A stretch of 64,000 nt of DNA from Rutidosis leptorrhynchoides (GCF_046630445.1 NC_092340.1:360510001-360574000), one strand, 5' to 3'; shown: positions 42,312-54,457, numbered from the stretch's first letter. A program made the numbers and translations. Notes: generated by a model from the letters alone, not told the origin.

Positions 42312-43040
42312 CTAGTCCGGATCCGGCCCGCGCGATGCGTCGGGAGCTTTCGGCCTGCATATTCATATTAAACGTAGCTTTATGTATTTACAGAAGGGAA
42401 AATGGCCCATGTGTTAAGCGCCGTTGTAGGTGTCGTCGTCTTTAGTGTTTTTTAAAAACTGTTCGGTTCGAACGTAGTTAGTTTCGTTTTGTTGATAAAA
42501 TTATTTCGAGTCTAATGATGCTATCGAAAAAATTTAACTCGCGGCGAGCAGGAAGATACGGGTTGTCGATGTGTTTAGCGTTTTTTAAAAAGTGTCCGTT
42601 TTGAACGTACCTATTTTCGTTTTGTTCACAAAATTATTTCGAGTATGACGCTGCTGTCGAAAAAATTTAACTCGCGGCGAGCGGGAAGATACGGGTTGTT
42701 GTTGTGTTTAGCGTTTTTTAAAAAGTGTCCGTTTCGAATGTAGTTAGTTTCATTTTGTTCATAAAATTTTTCCGAGTTTAACGATGTGGTCGGTGAAATT
42801 TAACTCGGAGCGAGGAAGAAGATACGAGCTGTCGAAGTGTTTCGGTGAAATTTTTTTTTTAATTGAGAGAATTTTTGTTTTACCCCCTTGGAGTTCAGGG
42901 TAGTTTTTGTAAGTTGATTATAGTTGAGGGGGTATTTTGTATTTTTTGGGTTAGGTTTTGGGCCATTGTCGTTTTGACCCGGGTTTTAGGTGGTGGGTGT
43001 CAAACGACACCTTTCCCCACCACAATTAGTAATATAGGGA
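42312..43040 (-). mobile_element. Helitron A, non-autonomous, with tandem repeats
   Basis: The minus-strand 5' end TCCCTATATTACTAATTGTG starts at 43040 after an A. The 3' end has a GC-rich hairpin (CCCG-A-CGC / GCG-CGGG), then the palindrome CCGGATCCGG, A, then CTAG followed by T (42312-42315). 729 bp. The 5' ends of A and B share TACTAATTGTGRTGRGG, so they are of one family. Three 133-bp tandem units fill the centre. Confidence 0.7.
42441..42839. repeat. Three tandem 133-bp units in Helitron A
   Basis: Units start at 42441, 42574 and 42707 with TTTAGYGTTTTTTAAAAA and contain TTAACTCGCGGCGAGC and GAAGATACG. The third unit is the most diverged. Confidence 0.9.
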
Positions 43041-43090
43041 TTAATAATAATAATAATTATTATTATAATATAATGTATGGTATAATGTAT

Positions 43091-43093
<3 letters not shown>

Positions 43094-43147
<54 letters not shown>

Positions 43148-43148
43148 A
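43094..43148. repeat. (TATATG)n microsatellite
   Basis: About nine copies of the hexamer TATATG. Confidence 0.9.
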
Positions 43149-43375
43149 TTATTATACAACGCATACCATTAATTCTACGTATTAACTTCTTAATTAAACT
43201 TAATTAAATTTGTACATGTGTAATTTTCTCAATTAAACTGATTAAATAATCATTAAAATGTATCTAATTTTAAATCTTAGAATATAATAGATAATATTTT
43301 CAAATATCATAAACGTCAAACATTTAAATAAAATCATGCTATATCACCTTAAAAAAACGTTATATTGCTAAAAAA

Positions 43376-43381
<6 letters not shown>

Positions 43382-43455
<74 letters not shown>
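43382..43455. repeat. (AT)n microsatellite
   Basis: Uninterrupted AT dinucleotides over about 74 bases. Confidence 0.95.
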
Positions 43456-43457
<2 letters not shown>

Positions 43458-43932
43458 TTAGAAAAGTGTTTGCTTCCATTCCTATAAACAAATCAATTTT
43501 CAAATTTTTCTAAATTGTTATTATGTCATCATTTTTAAAAGATTGAATTTTGACCATCTAAATAGCTATCAACTATAAATTTCTATAATTGATCTCTTCT
43601 TTTTGATCTAATAATTGTCACTGTCCTCATATCATCCATTGATTCGTTTATTTGAATCTCAATAATTGATTTGTTTATTTGAATTTCAAGTAACACGATT
43701 ACTTCTCAAACACCACCACTACCTCCTTCATTGGACCATTAACACCACCAGACCAACTGATTACTACCGGACAACCACTGAACCATCACTCGATTACAAC
43801 TCGACCCTTACTTGACAACTAGACCCATACTGGTCCACTGAACCATCATACAAGTGAAACACCATCTGACCACTATTGGACCACCACCATACTAGCACCA
43901 AAACACCGCCAGATCACCACCGGGGGGACTAG

Positions 43933-43934
<2 letters not shown>
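43456..43934. other. Intergenic, nothing recognised
   Basis: Contains a run of ACCACC/ACCATC-rich text (43710-43920), low complexity, no gene seen. Confidence 0.4.

Positions 43935-44026
<92 letters not shown>
43935..44026. repeat. (TAA)n microsatellite
   Basis: TAA trinucleotides over about 90 bases. Confidence 0.95.
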
Positions 44027-44028
<2 letters not shown>

Positions 44029-44082
44029 TACTTTCGCGAATTCGCTAGTTGTTCGCTAGTAGAGTGTAAATTAAGGGGGGGA

Positions 44083-44245
44083 AAGAGGTTATAAGGTTTT
44101 CTCTTATTCAAGTTACTCAAGAGGGGCAAGTATTTTGAACTATGATGTATATGAGAACAGTTCCTGACTATTTCTTAAATAAATTAAGCACACACAAAAA
44201 GGTTACGACGTTTTCCCTTGTTCAAGTTACTCAGGAGGGGATTGT
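44083..44245 (-). repeat. Two SINE 3'-body fragments
   Basis: 44085-44170 and 44202-44240 both contain GGTT...CGTTTTC/GGTTTTC followed by TTCAAGTTACTCA, which matches the 3' body of the SINE at 39083-39268. They may be remnants of nested or tandem insertions. Confidence 0.45.
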
Positions 44246-44434
44246 TTCTTTTGATTAAAATGGTTTTCTCTCTCCTGGCCGTTTGGCGATTTAGGCGGGA
44301 AAATGGTTTTCCACCATTTTTGCCCTAAATTGAGCTTCGTAACCCTAAATTCGTCGATTCTGTTCCGTTTTTTGTTAATTTTTCGCTCTCGTTTACAATT
44401 TTTCAAGTTCTAAAGCTCGGATTGTGGTACAATC

Positions 44435-45898
44435 ATGTCTCCCAATAGTAGAGCTACAAAAAGAAAAGTTAGAATACCGATTAAATTCTCGAATTCAATT
44501 CACAGTTTAAAATCAAAAGATGTAGAAAGTGTACAGAGTAAGGAATCAGATGAATGTGATCATTCAAATGATGTTAGGGAAGGGGAAGCAGCCGGATCTG
44601 TAGATAAGCCAAATGAATGTTCGATTGAGAAGGTTATTGAAGATTCTCAAGAGGAGTTTCCACCTCTAGGTCAGACTCAACTCAATAAGAGCAATCAGAA
44701 GCAAGGTAAGGATCCTGTGATTGAAAATGATAATCAGAAATCTGTTATTGAGAATATTGATCCTATTGATCCTATTATGCATACTGGTAAGGTTTCATAT
44801 GCTAGAGCTATTGATAATTGTGATGATAGGAAACTATGCTATGTACCTTTAACTGTTGAGGAAGATGGTTCTGAGATTGCTATTTTTGATGAAGAGTATG
44901 TTGAGGAAAGTAGTTTAAAATGGAATACAACTGCATATGGTTATGTTATTGGTGGTAACATATCGTATGGTATGCTCCAATTCAATCTAAGAAAAATGTG
45001 GAATAAAGTTAGTATTAGGGAGATTATAATGGATAATAAGCAAATATGTTATTTCAAGTTTAAAGATGTTGATGGTATGAATAAGGTAATTGAACAAGGG
45101 CCATGGATTGTGCAAGGTAAACCCTTATTTGTTGCTAAATGGTCACCTGACCTAGACATTGAAAAGGTTGAACCTACCAAACTGCCAGTTTGGGTCAAAT
45201 TGGAAAATTTGCCACTTGAAGCATGGAACTCTAAAGGTATTAGTGCAGTAGCTAGTAAACTTGGGAAGCCTATTGTGATGGATCATATGACTGCAAATAT
45301 GTGTAACAAGGGAATGGGAAGGGCTAATTTTGCAAGAGTTATGGTTGAGATTGAGGCATCAAAAGGATTTTTGGATCATGTTGATATCCACTATAAAGAC
45401 AAGCAGAAAGTAACAAAAGGTATCAAAAAGGTCCAAGTGAGTTATGACTGGAAACCTGCTTTATGTTCCCATTGCTCTGTGTTTGGACACAATCATGATG
45501 TGTGTAAGCAAAGGCCTAGAAAAAGTGCAGAAATAGAAGGTGAAAAGACAAAAGTAGTTCAGGACTCTGAAGGTTTTGTATTGGTGAATCACAAGAAAGC
45601 TCTGCAAACTAATAAAGGAAAGGGTAAAGCTTAAGAACTAGGAAAGAAAATGTATGTTCCTAAAGTGAGACAGGAGTTTGTGAAAGTTACTCCTAAGATA
45701 TGGAAGGTTGATAAGCATAAGATTGATGAGATAAAGGTTAGTATGAATAAGTATGTTGTTTTAACTGATGAAGATGATTTAAATGTAAGTGATCAGGATG
45801 GTAATGGTGAAGTGTATGCAAGTTCCAAAAAGCAAAGTAATGTTGGGGAGAATGATTTGCAGGGCAATGACCCTTCCGTCCTGGATAAATTGTTTTAA
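44435..45898 (+). pseudogene. LINE ORF1 (DUF4283 and zinc knuckle) with in-frame stop
   Basis: ATG 44435. An N-terminal polar region with EDSQEEFPPLG is followed by a DUF4283-type RNA-binding domain (LKWNTTAYGYVIGG, IEQGPWIVQGKPLFVAKW, LPVWVKLENLPLEAW) at about residues 165-290, and a CCHC knuckle CSHCSVFGHNHDVC near 344. A TAA at 45632-45634 splits off the last 88 codons, which stay open in the same frame to 45898. The tail carries KYVVLTDEDD, usual in these proteins. The stop may be a later mutation. Confidence 0.85.
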
Positions 45899-46184
45899 AT
45901 GTCTCTAATGGAATTTAGAGTTGCTAGTTGGAATATTAGGGGTATGAGTACTGTAGATAAACAAAAAGAATTAAAAAAGTTTATTAGAGAGGAAAGAATT
46001 AGTGTATGTGATATTTTAGAGACTCATCTCAAGCCTGGAAATATAGTTAAGTGCTGTAATTATGTTTTTGAAGGCTGGAGTTGGCAATCTAATGTTAATA
46101 TCAGTATTAATAGTTGTAGAATTATCCTTGGATAGGATATGAATAAGGTGGATGTTATGGTGTTACATATGGATAGACAAGTTG
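45899..46184 (+). pseudogene. LINE ORF2 start, truncated by insertion
   Basis: The ATG at 45899 abuts the ORF1 stop. It opens the endonuclease domain (FRVASWNIRGM, ILETHL, FEGWSW). A TAG at 46133-46135 breaks it; the frame then continues recognisably until LTR element 3 begins at 46185. Confidence 0.82.
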
Positions 46185-46718
46185 TGTAACGACCCTGGAT
46201 TTTCCAACGTTTCATTAATAATATTTATTATTAATACTTGTGATTTAATAAATGTATTTTTATGCATTTACTTGTTACCGTACATGACTTTGCATGGCCC
46301 GAATCGTCTTTGTGACACACTTACATTACACGAATAATAATTTCAAATATTATTTACATTCATGATTAATTTTTATTAATCATTTTTAATTAACTAAGGT
46401 TACTAGTTAATTACTTGAGCTTATTTATTTAATTTGTTACATACTTACATATTGGGCCTTTTATTAATGGATTCTTGTTAATGGACTTGGAAGCCACCCT
46501 ACCTTTCTTAATGGACTATTAGGAGCCCAACAATTTGCTAGTGACTTATTAAGCTTAACACAAAATTAATTAGAAAATGGGAATCTAGTTACTAGCACCT
46601 TTACATCTCTTTCCTATGTCAATTTGCTTTATTTCTATTCTAAGCTATCACCACTCTCCTATGTTGAAAGAGCATTTGATCCCTTCCTCTTTTTTCTTCC
46701 AAAACCGTCGGCCATACA
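46185..46718 (+). repeat. 5' LTR of element 3, first segment
   Basis: LTR start TGTAACGACCC through to the insertion of element 2. The last five bases (46714-46718, ATACA) are the duplicated target. Confidence 0.85.
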
Positions 46719-48086
46719 TGAAAGGACCCATCCTAATCCATCCGGACGAAGTCCACATCGATTACAAACGAATCACAATAGTTGATTTCATCGCGAGGTA
46801 CTTGACCTCTATATGATACATTTTACAAACATTGCATTCGTTTTTAAAAGACAAACTTTCATTTCATTGAAAGTTGACGACATGCATACCATTTCATAAT
46901 ACATCCAACTATAAATGACTTAATAATAATCTTGATGAACTCGACGACTAGAATGCAACGTCTTTTGAAATATGTCATGAATGACTCCAAGAATGGTCTC
47001 TAATATGAGCAAATGCACAGCGGAAGATTTCTTTCATACCTGAGAATAAACATGCTTTAAAGTGTCAACCAAAAGGTTGGTGAGTTCATTAGTTTATCAT
47101 AAATAATCATTTCATAACTTTTAATAGACCACAAGATTTCATATTTCCACTTCTCATAAACATACGTCCCGTACATAGAGACAAAATAATCATTCATATG
47201 GATTGAACACCTGGTAACCGACATTCACAATATGCATATTAGAATATCCCCATCATTCCGGGATCCTCCTTCGGACATGATATAAATTTCGAAGTACTAA
47301 AGCATCCGGTACTTTGAATGGAGCTTGTTGGGCCCGATAGATCTATCTTTAGAGTTCGCGTCAATTAGGGTGTCTGTTCCCTAATTCTTAGATTACCAGA
47401 CTTAATAAAAAGGGGCATATTCGATTTCGATAATTCAACCATATAATGTAGTTTCAATTACTTGTGTCTATTTCGTCAAACATTTATAAAAATTGCGCAT
47501 GTATTCTCAGCCCAAAAATGTAATAAGTAAAAAGGGCAAATGAAACTCACGCTTATAAATATTGTAAAACAGTTATTAAAACAGTGCATGTATTCTCAGT
47601 CCCAAAAATGTAAAGAGTAAAAGGGAATCAAATGAAACTCACAGTAATGTATTTTGTAGTAAAAATACATATGACGAAAACTGAACAATGCAGGGTTGGC
47701 CTCGGATTCACGAACCTATATCATTTGTATATATATTAATATATATAATCGTAATCTAATAAGTTATATATTAATATATATTATTTCAATTGATTATATT
47801 TTTATATCTATATATTTTTATATATGTTTTATATAAGTATTTTAATAACAAGTTTTTATTGTAATAATATTAATAATAATAATATTAGTGTTAAAAGTTA
47901 TAATAATAATAATAATAATAATGATAATAACATAATACTAATTTTGATAAACTCATGATAATTCTTAATAATAATAGTAATAATAATCTTCATAGTAAAT
48001 TGATAATTTTGACAAAAATGTTAATTTCAATGGTGATACTGATTTTAACAAAAACTGTAACTTTAACAATAATGATATATTTAGTA

Positions 48087-48117
<31 letters not shown>

Positions 48118-50465
48118 TAATCCATTATTTTTATTAATAATAATAATAATAATAATACATATATTATTAATACTAATAATAATAGTGATATTAATTATAA
48201 TACTTATGATGATAATAATAGTAATAGACATGATACTGATAGTTATGATAATAATAATAATAATAATAATTACATTACCAATTATACTACTAGTAATAAT
48301 AATAATAATACTACAATAACGATAATATTAGTATTGATAATATTAATAATTATAAACATATTGATAATACTCATATTTATAAAATGACTCAAATTTTAAT
48401 ATTAATGATAATAATATTAATAACCCTAATCATGTTAATAATAATAATGGTTATACTAGTAATATCCTTAGTAATAATACTTTTAATTATTCTAATAAAC
48501 ATATTAATGATATTAATAATAATAACAACTTACATTAACAATAATTTATAATAATAATAATAATAACAATAATAATAATATTAAAGATTTTTGAAATTAA
48601 AAGCTACCTCATAAGGTCATTTAAAAAAATAGTTGCTACTCGCCGGGCTCGAACCTGAGACCTCCCGCTCACGCACAAACACTTCCTACCATCCAGCCAA
48701 ACCCCGTTTTTCTGTTATTTTATACGTTCTAAATTTTATATCCCGTATTATCTTTTCCCATATTCATCATCTTCATCATAATCACATCAACCATGGAAGT
48801 TTAAAATCGAAGTAGCAAATTTACAGTTTCAATTAACACTTGTAAACCAACAGAGAACTAAAAGTATTGCTCTTGAATGATTTGAAAACAACAAAAATAA
48901 ATTGAAAAAAAAACTTCCTGCCGTCGCTGAATAAAGAAGAAAAAAAATTCATTTTCGAGTTTGGTCACGTTTTAGAAAATATTTACAATATGAATTATGT
49001 TCCAAATGATTCCTAGAAACTTTATAAATCCTTAATTTTAACAAAATCGATTTATAACACTCCAATTTGATCTTTGAAAAATTAGTTGACTTTTGAAAAT
49101 AAAAGTTTGACTCGTAAATTCGATCGTGTTTGGAGGAATTGGAACACCGAATTTTCCAGAAAGATTGTTTAGAGTATTCTTAACAATCCTACATTTATGG
49201 ATTTTAAAGTTTCAGTAGAAATTGAGCTTTTGACAAAGGAAACCATGAACAGAGGTATGCGACAGTTTTAAAAAAAAATTGTTAAATTAACAATTATACT
49301 CTGTGTAAAATGGTTGTAATTGATATTGTGAATGTGAAATTGAATGAGCTTATCAAAACACTGAATACACACTTGTTTTGTAATCCAGTAACCTCGACAG
49401 GATTAAATCAAATCAGAGAAAAAGAAAGAAAAAAAATAAAATAACAATAAAAGGACAACAACCCTAACAGACTTTGTTTGATACTGAAGTGGATTAGGAA
49501 TCGATGTTAAACAGATTGGAGACAAAAAAAATCACATTTGGAATAGTTAAGTTGATACTCGTAACAACTGGTACGAATTGTTCTTGTTTTTATATTATAT
49601 ATAATTAATAATATATATAATAATTCTAAATAATAATAAGTAATAATACTGGTTCCATATATATATATATCTGTATTTTATATGTATAAGTAATTATAAA
49701 TATTTGTATTTGTATATATGGATTATATATCTGTATATGTATCAAATTCTGATTTTTTTTTCTTTTTATAAATAACTAGTATAATTATATTAATAGTATT
49801 AATATCAATAATACTAATAATAATATTATAAATAATAATTTTATTAACAAAGGCTAATAATGATAAATGATAATAATATAATAGTATTAATACTAACATC
49901 AATGATAATTACCAATAATGATAATAATAATATCAATAGTTCTCATAATCTTATTAGTTATAATGTTAATAGTAATATTAATATTAATAATAATATTATC
50001 ACTTACACATATCAAATTTTATATGTATATATTTATATCTCATATTAAAATTAATAATATTAATAATACAAATGTTAATATTTTCATTTATAATAAAAGT
50101 AAGGTTAACAGTATAACTTTTATATTTTTAACATACACCTAATAATAAATATGTACAGAAACCATGTGTTATATTTATAGATTAATAATAACTTAATTAT
50201 TATTATATCGTTTATTATTTTACAATTTAGTTCTTACAATTAATCATATATTATTTCGAATTATTATAAATATACTTATATTTATATTTACATATTTATT
50301 TACATACAATTGTTCGTGAATCGTCGGGAGCAGTCAAAAGGGTAAATGCATTTATGTAAACTGTTCTAAAAATTTTAAGACTCAACATTACAGACTTTGC
50401 TTATCATGTCGAAATCATATAAAGAATAAGGTTTAAATTTGATCGAAAATTCCCGGGTCGTCACA
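46719..50465 (-). repeat. 3' LTR of element 2
   Basis: 3747 bp. It contains two donor-like GTGAG sites (47546-47550 and 47638-47642), hairpin 47066-47079, acceptor-like CAGGT near 47038-47042, a very AT-rich stretch with short TAA runs (47720-48590), a tRNA-like SINE head (48640-48712) and a second AT-rich stretch (49590-50290). A block of about 230 bases (47205-47445) is almost identical to element 1's LTR (8530-8770). Confidence 0.9.
48640..48712 (-). repeat. tRNA-like SINE head inside element 2 LTR
   Basis: On the minus strand it has box A-like TGGCTGGATGGTAGG and box B-like GGTTCGAGCCC about 40 bases on. The same sequence is at 56816-56888 in the other LTR, so it entered before this copy inserted. 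Confidence 0.5.
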
Positions 50466-50480
50466 GTACCTACCCGTTAA
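50466..50480 (-). promoter_or_regulatory. Polypurine tract of element 2
   Basis: The same 15 bases as in element 1 directly abut the 3' LTR. Confidence 0.75.
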
Positions 50481-50943
50481 AGAAATTTCGTCCCGAAATT
50501 TGAGTGAGGTGGTGGTCATGGCTAACAATAAAAATGCTTTCATGACGAATAGGAGTTGATAAATGGGGTTTTATCATTATTGATTAATATAAATGAAAAG
50601 ATTCGATTAGGTGGAGTGTACGAGTGAAGCTGTCACAACATACTGAGATAGAGATTTAACTTTTGACGTAGTCATGGTAGAATTTAGAAAATAAGGTGTG
50701 TCTTAACTTTTGATATTGTCTTGGTTGAATTTCGGAATTCAAGAGATTTAAAGGAAATCTTCGAAATCTAAAAGATTTGATTCTTCGGCGAATAAGGAAA
50801 TTAGGATCTCTATAATTAAATACGGTGATCCGCCTCGATTTCTCCGTCTGATATTTCCATTATAAATTAAACTCTTCCCGTTCCATAATTTTCACCATTC
50901 CTATACTTTCTTTCCTGGTTCTTACATCCACAAGATTGTGAAA

Positions 50944-51117
50944 ATGCTTAATCCAGTTCTGATCCTTGTCCTTATCCTGATTATCACAACAATCATTCTC
51001 CTTTTCCAACTTCCAGCGGAGGAATCCGTTTATTTCTACTATGCTTTAGGGATTATTGTATTTATAATCCTCCCGTGTCTTTATATTGCTATACGCACTG
51101 ATATCCACGGTTTGTAG
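50944..51117 (+). CDS. Antisense 57-residue ORF with two predicted membrane segments
   Basis: ATG 50944, TAG 51115-51117, on the strand opposite to element 2 and close to its 3' LTR. Residues 4-22 (PVLILVLILIITTIILLFQ) and about 31-50 are strongly hydrophobic, joined by a short acidic loop (PAEESVYFYY), with a charged tail (IRTDIHGL). A TATA-like TATAAATTAA lies at 50861-50870, then a pyrimidine-rich leader. Antisense extra ORFs near the 3' LTR are known in some plant LTR elements. Function unknown. Because it is short, chance cannot be excluded. Confidence 0.5.
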   Translation: MLNPVLILVLILIITTIILLFQLPAEESVYFYYALGIIVFIILPCLYIAIRTDIHGL

Positions 51118-51619
51118 TTTCGGTGTTGTTGTTGGGCTTTATATTTTCTCTTATATTTTAGAGCTCTTTGCCTTTTTATTATCCTCCCGACCTCTAGTAA
51201 AGCGAGTAACGGTCTAGAATTCGTAAGTATGAAATTTCGAATAAACATCGTGTTCTAAATAAGAACTAATGTATTAGCACGATTTGTTTTATCAAATTAC
51301 CAGAATCACTGAGAATAGAACTATCAAGAATATATTTCTTGATATGTTTAGAAGTTAAGCATAATAAAAGAGTTATGTAACATGGCACGTGATGACGTTA
51401 GGATCTGTGAATCATCACGTCCCATTTGAAACTCAGCATGACTTACTGTAATATAATCACGTTGATCAAGTGTCATTATATTATACTAACCCATGCATCA
51501 GTTCCCAACATTACTTCAATAACATTCATATTTTTAGCTCGAAAGTTTACAGAATATAGAAACTAACAGTTTCTATATGATGTAATACTGATAGCACGAA
51601 GAGATTAATGATTTCAGAT

Positions 51620-52160
51620 AAGAATAGTTATAAAAAAATATCTCCAGAAATATGGAGGATATTTATAATGAAAGATACGATGATATCTTGGAATTTCTAA
51701 TATCGAGGGATGATGAAGAAGATTTATCCGTAAGGGTTTAGATTTGGAAACAAGGTATTCGTTAAAGATTTCATCAGAAACAGAATCATTTGGATTCTTT
51801 GAAGTCAAACTTATTCTTTGTGATTTGTCCACAGCTTCTTTCATAGTTTCGCATAATCTGCTTTTTGGTACTAAATTTTCTATTGAATGTTTCCAATATA
51901 ATGATACACAGGAAGTACGAAGAGGTATATAATTTCGGACGAGAATATTTATGAAAATATCCTCAGAAATATCGAAGTTATTGATGATGATGTTTTAGAA
52001 TTTCTAAGTTTGATGGTTGATGGAGAAAGATTTTCCGCAAGATTTTAACATGACTTCGGAGCAAGATATTCTCTAAAGATTTCAACGGATTCAGAATTAC
52101 CTGAATTCTTTGAATCTAGGGTATGATCCTTGTATTTGTCCTTGGTCTCCTTTGTGGTTA
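51620..52160. repeat. Diverged tandem duplication inside element 2
   Basis: 51622-51850 and 51942-52160 share the order AATATCTCC/AATATCCTC-AGAAATAT, GAATTTCTAA, AAAGATTTCA and GGATTC/GAATTC-TTTGAA over about 220 bases, at a period near 320. Heavily diverged. Confidence 0.55.
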
Positions 52161-53019
52161 GCTCAATCCGTTTTCCAATTCCAATTTTTCTGAGCTTTTC
52201 CAACATATCATTCTTTATCATCAAACTTTCGATGATTAAGGTTGTTTACGGTAGTCTACGGTTTCTGCTACTTCATTCAGCTTTTTCAACATTCAAAATA
52301 TTGATTTGTAGACTGAGTGCTTTTCAGTTTCATAATAAAAGATCATAACTCTAAGAGATAAACGTTATACATATAACTGTTGATGTAGATATGCTGTGAG
52401 TTTTCAAAGTACTGATTGCTGATTCCCTGGTAATTGGTATGACAGTTCTCGTTACAAGATGCGGATGAGTATATGATAGGGTTTCAATGAATAAATATAA
52501 TGATTTATCAGAATGATTTAACCCAAGAAGCAACGAGGTTGCTGGTACATCTGCTGGTAATATGGTGGAATATAATAAAAGGTTTCCCGGTAACAATAAA
52601 AGAGCACACATATAAATCAAGGTTATAATAAGGTTGTTTCAAACGAAAAGTCAAAGTTGATTTGCTGGAGCTGTGACAAAATTAGCTATCTCGAACAGGA
52701 GTTGCATGGTTATTTTCGGTAATAATAACGCCAAAGGAGCTAGCACAGATACGTGTTAAACGTTTACTCAGGTTTCGAGTATTTTCAGGTGCATGACTAT
52801 ATGCACCAATCTTTTCTTCCGTAGATGAAATGCGATTGATTCATCCTCTCGATTGAGATGTTTTCAAGAATCATGAAATGTTTGAACGCAGATTGTAATC
52901 GTCAAGATACAAATGAGGTTTAGGATGGAATCAAGTGGCAAACTTGAAGAATTGTTTAGTTTCATATGTTATAATCAATATTTTAATTCATTTTAATTGT
53001 CTAATGTTGATAGTCCTCA

Positions 53020-53290
53020 GTTGATAGTCCATAGTTAGCAGTGTACAAATAATAATTCATATATAGTTTACTATATAATATTCGAATTAATTAATACGTA
53101 TCGTGACCCGTGTACACGTCTCAGACTCGATCACAACTCAAACTATATATATTATTGTAGAATCAACCTCAACCCTGTATAGCTAACTCCCGCATTACTG
53201 CATATAGAGTGTCTATGGTTATTCCAAATAATATATATAGATGGGTCGATATGATATGTCAAAACCTTGTATACGTGTCCCGATATTTAA
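53020..53290. repeat. LTR-derived segment inside element 2 interior
   Basis: Matches an internal part of the element 1 LTR (about 9040-9290), including CTCAACCCTGTATAGCTAAC, ATATAGAGTGTCTATGGTT and TTGTATACGTGTC. It lies in the same plus-strand orientation, outside either LTR of element 2. Confidence 0.75.
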
Positions 53291-53677
53291 AGTGCGTAAA
53301 ATAAATAACAGAAATTAAATGACGATAAATAAAATTGCGATAATTAAATTGCGATAACATAAAATGTAATACGGAATTAACAGTTAGCTATGAACAGTTA
53401 GCTAGGATCTTGTTAGCGTGATTTCTTAACAAAATTTTATATTGTTAATTAGTCTGTTTCTAATCAATTTTTATTGTGTCAATTATTTCTTCATTATGCC
53501 ACTTGTTGAATTCTGATAGGTCAAAATCCAAATATGAAATTGAATGAAAATGGTTATTCTACGGTGAACGGATTCGTATATCTGTGGATGTAAGTAAAAT
53601 AGCAATTGAATGTTGAATCAGATTTGAAGAACGTACAATGTAACTTATTAATGTAAAATCTAAATATTCCTCGGATA

Positions 53678-53692
53678 TTACCTACCCGTTAA
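53678..53692 (-). promoter_or_regulatory. Internal polypurine-tract copy in element 2
   Basis: On the minus strand TTAACGGGTAGGTAA, 14 of 15 bases as in the terminal tract. It lies downstream of the decayed leader ORF, the same relative place as the internal copy in element 1. Confidence 0.6.
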
Positions 53693-53933
53693 AATATTTT
53701 CACCATTAACAGTTTGTACAAAAGAATTTTTAATTACAATCTTTATGAAAACATATATACATATATATTTTCTTCAGATATAATCATGGATTTTATGAGT
53801 TAACATAATATTAAACTCATTTAGTTTTCGGTTGGAACTAGAATAAATAATCTCTAAAACTTTAGAGATTACATATTCGCCATGTCGAACGAAGATAAAT
53901 GAGGTAGAACGATACGTAGAACGAAGATCATAC

Positions 53934-54457
53934 TCAAAGTACAGATGGTGATATCGAGGCATGGATTGTTGATGGTACCGATGCTGTTATTGATGGTACT
54001 ACTGGTGCCAGTGATGTTGCTGAAGCTGGTACGTTTTGCACCATATTTTCCAAGGCTACAACTCGAGCTCGAAGCTCGTTGACTTATTACTCCGGAATGA
54101 TTGTCGGTAGGAACGAGCGAATGAATAAAGTTTTAGAATTTTTGATATCATATTATCATTGCGTGGTATCCTGGAAATGAGTGTGAAAATGGTGTTTTGG
54201 ACAGGTTCGCCGGTAAATGCTTCAGGTTCTTCACCAAGAGGTGAATTTGGTTGATGAAAAGGATCGCCTTCTTCACGTCTCCATGGATTAAGTCGACTAT
54301 GAACCCATCAGATGAATTGAGGATGGCTGATTGATGGATTCATTCTGGTGACACCGCTTTCGAAGCTTAGGTGAATATCCATGTCGGAATAGTTGTCGGA
54401 GTAACTATCGGAATAGCTATTGAAATCTGAGGGACTCGAACTGGTTGAGGGATTCAT
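53934..54457 (-). pseudogene. Decayed Ser/Asp-rich leader ORF of element 2
   Basis: ATG 54455-54457 opens a Ser-rich stretch with repeated SYSD/NYSD. The frame meets a TGA after about 50 codons but continues with NPWRREEGDPFHQPNSPLGE and TGEPVQNTIFTLI. A frame change then leads into a coiled-coil-like ELRARVVALENMVQ and a Pro/Ser tail ending at 53934. Position between primer site and internal tract matches the leader ORFs of elements 1 and 3; the tail resembles that of element 3 (ARVAELEDQM). At least one stop and one shift disable it. Confidence 0.6.

Larger units (their letters stand above)
44246..46184 (+). mobile_element. Second L1-type LINE, 5' part
   Basis: 5' leader (44246-44434), ORF1 with one in-frame stop, and the first part of ORF2. 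At 46184 it is interrupted by LTR element 3; the rest is outside the window. The 5' limit is estimated. It belongs to a different family from the LINE at 1-4353: the ORF junction has a different layout. Confidence 0.85.

Noticed and set aside
52351-52620. 89-codon minus-strand frame in element 2 interior
   Set aside because: No gag or pol motif and low-complexity composition.
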